Shown: positions 61,178-64,000 of the stretch, one piece after another | How the letters are laid out: each line of letters opens with the position of its first letter | How positions within the stretch are numbered: position 1 is the stretch's first letter | Assembly (NCBI RefSeq): GCF_001282685.1 | Contig: NZ_LN875035.1 | Location: 2,156,001 to 2,220,000 of the forward strand | Length of the DNA: 64,000 nucleotides | Source of the DNA: Niameybacter massiliensis | Lineage (GTDB): Bacteria; Bacillota; Clostridia; Lachnospirales; Cellulosilyticaceae | Reading direction: 5' to 3' | Notes under the pieces: model-generated | Database searches by the model: none | What the model saw: the letters and a program-made list of their open reading frames with translations, nothing else | Told to the model about the DNA's origin: nothing | Position numbers and translations under genes: made by a program

Positions 61178-62335
61178 CTATTTTGAAAGGACTCTCACAT
61201 TAATAATGTCATCAATATCTAAGATATTTTGAACATTTTGATCGGTTACTTTTGTATCCGTATCAATCATTGTGTATGCCCATTCTCCTTTACTCTTGTT
61301 AAGCATATCTGAAATATTAATGCCTTCTTCTGCAATAATATTTGTAATCTTTCCAATCATAGCAGGTATATTTTTATGTATAATTGTTAGTCTAAATGCA
61401 GCATTCCATGACATCTCACATTGTGGGAAATTTACTGAGTTTACAATATTACCATTTTCTAAGTAATCTTTCACCTGTTTAACAGCCATCACTGCACAGT
61501 TTTCTTCTGATTCAGGTGTTGAGGCTCCTAAATGTGGAATGATTAAAATATTAGGATGACCAATAAGTCCATCTACCGGGAAATCTGTTACATATTTTTC
61601 AACAATTCCCTCTTGAATTGCTCTTAGTACGGCTTCGTTATCTACTAAAGTATCACGTGAAAAATTAAGAATACGCACACCTTTTTTCATTTTTGCAAAA
61701 GCTTCATCATTAAACATATTCTTAGTCGTTGGTGTAAGGGGGACATGTATCGTAATATAATCTGCCTCTGTTAAAATTTCTTCAAGTGAAAGTGCATGAT
61801 GAATATGACGTGAAATCCCCCACGCTGCATCAACAGATATATATGGATCATAACCTATAACATCCATCCCAAGCGCTTGTGCTGCATTAGCAACCATAAC
61901 ACCTATTGCACCAAGTCCTATAACCCCTAACTTTTTACCTAGAATTTCTGGTCCTATAAAAGCACTTTTACCTGCTTCTACTTCCTTAGCTACATTTTCT
62001 GTTAATGTCCCTGCCCAGTTAATGCCTTCTACTATTTTTCTAGAGGAAAGCAGAAGGCCTGCAATGACAATTTCTTTAACCGCATTTGCATTAGCACCTG
62101 GTGTGTTAAAGACAACGATTCCTTTTTCTGCACAACTTTCAACGGGAATGTTATTCACACCAGCACCGGCTCTTGCAATAGCTTTAACATGGACTGGTAG
62201 TTCCATATCATGCATCTTGGCACTTCTTACTAAAATTGCATCTGCCTCTTCTAATGAATCTTGAACAAGATAATTTTCTCCAAATAACTTTATCCCCTTA
62301 GAAGAAATTTTATTTAAAGTATAGATTTTATTCAT
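61178..62335 (-). CDS. serA: D-3-phosphoglycerate dehydrogenase
   Basis: SerA oxidises 3-phosphoglycerate, the first step of serine synthesis. The 385-residue protein has a Rossmann domain with LGVIGLGAIG (about 133-142), catalytic Arg/Glu/His (ARAGAGVNN, HIPLTPTT-like region, HLGAST) and a C-terminal ACT domain (about 315-385). It is the short form, without the intervening ASB domain. It overlaps serC by 4 bases, so the two are translated together. Confidence 0.95.
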   Translation of the reverse strand: MNKIYTLNKISSKGIKLFGENYLVQDSLEEADAILVRSAKMHDMELPVHVKAIARAGAGVNNIPVESCAEKGIVVFNTPGANANAVKEIVIAGLLLSSRKIVEGINWAGTLTENVAKEVEAGKSAFIGPEILGKKLGVIGLGAIGVMVANAAQALGMDVIGYDPYISVDAAWGISRHIHHALSLEEILTEADYITIHVPLTPTTKNMFNDEAFAKMKKGVRILNFSRDTLVDNEAVLRAIQEGIVEKYVTDFPVDGLIGHPNILIIPHLGASTPESEENCAVMAVKQVKDYLENGNIVNSVNFPQCEMSWNAAFRLTIIHKNIPAMIGKITNIIAEEGINISDMLNKSKGEWAYTMIDTDTKVTDQNVQNILDIDDIINVRVLSK

Positions 62336-63423
62336 TTCATCGCCTCCTTATGCTCAATCTCAAATGCTTTCATAAAGTCGACTAATGCTTTTACACCTTC
62401 TATAGGCATTGCATTATAAATGCTTGCACGCATACCACCTACACTCCTATGTCCCTTCAAGTTGACAAGTCCACAAGCTGTAGCGGATTTAACAAAGGCT
62501 GCGTCAAGTACTTCATCTCCTGTTACAAATGGTACATTCATTAAGGAACGATCTTCTATTGCTGCTGTTCCTTTAAAAAGTTCAGATTGGTCTAAGAAGT
62601 CGTAAAGAAGTGCTGCTTTTTCTTTGTTACGTGCTTCAATAGCAGCAACACCTCCTTGTGCTTCTACCCATTCAAATACAAGTTTAAGCATATAAATAGC
62701 ATAAGTTGGTGGTGTATTAAACATAGAATCATTATCTACATGTGTTTGGTAGTTCAACATAGTTGGTATAATCTCATCTGCTTTTCCTACCAAATCCTCA
62801 CGTATAATGACAACTGTAACACCTGCTGGCCCTAAATTCTTTTGAGCACCTGCAAAGATTACACCATATTTTGTGACATCGATAACTTCAGACATGATGC
62901 AAGAAGATAGATCCGCTACTAATGGTACATCACCCGTTTCAGGTAATGTTTTAAATTTCGTACCATAAATGGTATTATTTTCACAAATGTAAACATAGTC
63001 AGCATCTTTGTCAAATTGACTCTTCTTATAAGTTGGTATATGGCTATAAGTATCAGATTTGGAGGATGCAATCACATTAACCTTCCCAAATTTTTTAGCT
63101 TCTTTAATGGCTTTTGATGACCAAACACCACTATCAATAAAATCTGCTTTTTTTGAACCCACCATCAAATTCATAGGTACCATTGCAAATTGAAGTGAAG
63201 CACCACCTTGTAAAAAAAGCACTTTATAATGATCCGGTATATTCATCAGACTACGAAGCTTTGCCTCTGCTTCTTCAATAATCTTCATATACGCTTTGGA
63301 CCTATGGCTCATCTCCATTACACTCATTCCTGCATCTTCAAAGCATACAAGTTCTCTTTGTGCTTTTTCTAATACTTCAAGTGGTAATACAGCAGGTCCT
63401 GCTGAAAAGTTATATACTCTCAT
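62332..63423 (-). CDS. serC: Phosphoserine aminotransferase
   Basis: SerC makes phosphoserine from 3-phosphohydroxypyruvate. The 363-residue PLP enzyme has the family start YNFSAGPAVLPLEVLEKAQ, ELSHRSKAY-like MEMSHRSKAYM, and the PLP lysine in GAQKNLGPAGVTVV. Together with serA it gives two of the three serine steps; serB is not in view. AGGAGG precedes the ATG and a strong promoter lies at 63476-63504. Confidence 0.96.
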   Translation of the reverse strand: MRVYNFSAGPAVLPLEVLEKAQRELVCFEDAGMSVMEMSHRSKAYMKIIEEAEAKLRSLMNIPDHYKVLFLQGGASLQFAMVPMNLMVGSKKADFIDSGVWSSKAIKEAKKFGKVNVIASSKSDTYSHIPTYKKSQFDKDADYVYICENNTIYGTKFKTLPETGDVPLVADLSSCIMSEVIDVTKYGVIFAGAQKNLGPAGVTVVIIREDLVGKADEIIPTMLNYQTHVDNDSMFNTPPTYAIYMLKLVFEWVEAQGGVAAIEARNKEKAALLYDFLDQSELFKGTAAIEDRSLMNVPFVTGDEVLDAAFVKSATACGLVNLKGHRSVGGMRASIYNAMPIEGVKALVDFMKAFEIEHKEAMK

Positions 63424-63475
63424 CTTGACATCCTCCTCTTAGATTCTTTTACACTTTAGTGTAGTATAATGTTAA

Positions 63476-63504
63476 ATTATAGATAATTTCTATTAATTAG
63501 TCAA
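63476..63504 (-). promoter_or_regulatory. Promoter of serC-serA
   Basis: TTGACT (63504-63499) and TATAAT (63481-63476) on the minus strand are 17 bp apart, about 50 bases before the serC start. Confidence 0.85.
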
Positions 63505-63557
63505 TAATTTTCTGAAACTTTTAGAATAATGATGCCAAGTTTTATTATTTTTTCATT

Positions 63558-64000
63558 TTAGCTTAATGTCGCTACCATAACAGCTTTTATAGTATGCATA
63601 CGATTTTCAGCTTCATCAAATACAACAGAATACTTAGATTCAAATACTTCCTCTGTTACTTCATTTTCTTTAACTGCAGGCAAGCAGTGCATAAAAATCA
63701 CATTTTCATTTTCAGTCTTAGTAATAAGATCCATATTAATTTGGTAAGGCTTTAACATTTTAATACGTTCTGACGCTTTTTCTTCTTCACCCATTGAGCA
63801 CCATACATCTGTATAAAGTACATCTGCCCCTTTTACACTATTAAGATCTTCTGTTATAGTTAAACTCCCCCCACTCTTCTTAGCATATGCTGTACAAGTT
63901 GTAACTAGACCTGACTCAGGCCATAAACTTTCTGGTGCAATAATAACCATATGCATACCCATTTTACAACACCCAATCATAAGACTATTGGCCATGTTAT
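63558..64000 (-). CDS. argF: Ornithine carbamoyltransferase, 3' part
   Basis: ArgF makes citrulline from ornithine and carbamoyl phosphate in arginine synthesis. Only the C-terminal half is in the window; the frame continues past 64000. It includes [14 protein letters not shown] (ornithine-binding region), [19 protein letters not shown] (the HCLP motif) and the terminal [19 protein letters not shown]. It is leftward and ends well before the serC promoter; no terminator was recognised after it. Confidence 0.93.
   Translation of the reverse strand, partial: NMANSLMIGCCKMGMHMVIIAPESLWPESGLVTTCTAYAKKSGGSLTITEDLNSVKGADVLYTDVWCSMGEEEKASERIKMLKPYQINMDLITKTENENVIFMHCLPAVKENEVTEEVFESKYSVVFDEAENRMHTIKAVMVATLS

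Noticed and set aside
1-64000. CRISPR arrays, tRNA, rRNA, insertion sequences
   Set aside because: No regularly spaced repeat-spacer units, no cloverleaf or rRNA-like stretches, and no transposase genes were seen.

Overview
The window is low-GC chromosomal DNA from an anaerobic, spore-forming Clostridia bacterium. Evidence for this is the sporulation and germination genes (spoIIP, gpr, gerM), a six-gene Rnf complex, a CIRCE-controlled hrcA-grpE-dnaK-dnaJ operon, an L27 precursor next to its Prp protease, and AGGAGG-type ribosome binding sites. The gene set fits Lachnospirales, perhaps a Cellulosilyticum relative, but the genus is a guess.

Positions 1 to about 11,895 are accessory DNA, best read as the right part of a prophage or phage-like integrative element. 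From right to left it holds a large serine recombinase (9911-11827), an ImmA/IrrE-type protease, two XRE repressor paralogues, a leftward Cro-like gene behind an operator array, another XRE gene, a leftward phage replication module (DnaD-like replisome organizer, then helicase loader/inhibitor), several small phage-type proteins (zinc ribbon, DUF5348-like, winged helix, NUMOD-like), two small exported proteins, a 37-kDa nucleoid-associated protein, and at the far left tiny membrane proteins of unknown role. No capsid, portal, terminase or lysis gene is visible, and the left end of the element lies outside the window.

On the host side of the recombinase is a 16-codon leftward fragment starting MNQNTENKYIATYTLG. 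It stops where the methylthiotransferase MtaB (YqeV) normally continues with Cys-Lys-Val-Asn. The element has therefore most likely integrated into the 5' end of mtaB, and the rest of that gene should lie beyond the left edge.

From 12 kb on, gene order is that of a conserved Clostridia chromosome, nearly all leftward. The blocks are: a degenerate HPr; thiI with its cysteine desulfurase; the heat-shock operon hrcA-grpE-dnaK-dnaJ-prmA-rsmE plus a CheY-like regulator; hemW, lepA, spoIIP and gpr; rpsT (rightward), holA and comEC; gerM, a two-component system, comEA and dacF (rightward); rsfS, a nadD-yqeK fusion, yhbY, obgE and rpmA-prp-rplU; rng and two radical-SAM-associated genes; the cell-shape and division cluster radC-mreBCD-mrdA-minCDE-rodA-mgsA with maf; the rnfCDGEAB operon with a GHKL ATPase; serC-serA; and the 3' part of argF.

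The least ordinary parts are the two control regions of the element. One has four 13-bp palindromic operators spaced about 30 bp apart (8341-8443). The other has overlapping divergent promoters, one serving the replication genes and one apparently making a 65-nt terminated RNA antisense to the end of an XRE gene (7230-7329). A tandem 24-bp repeat inside the replisome organizer gene is a candidate phage origin. No tRNA, rRNA, CRISPR array or insertion sequence was seen.
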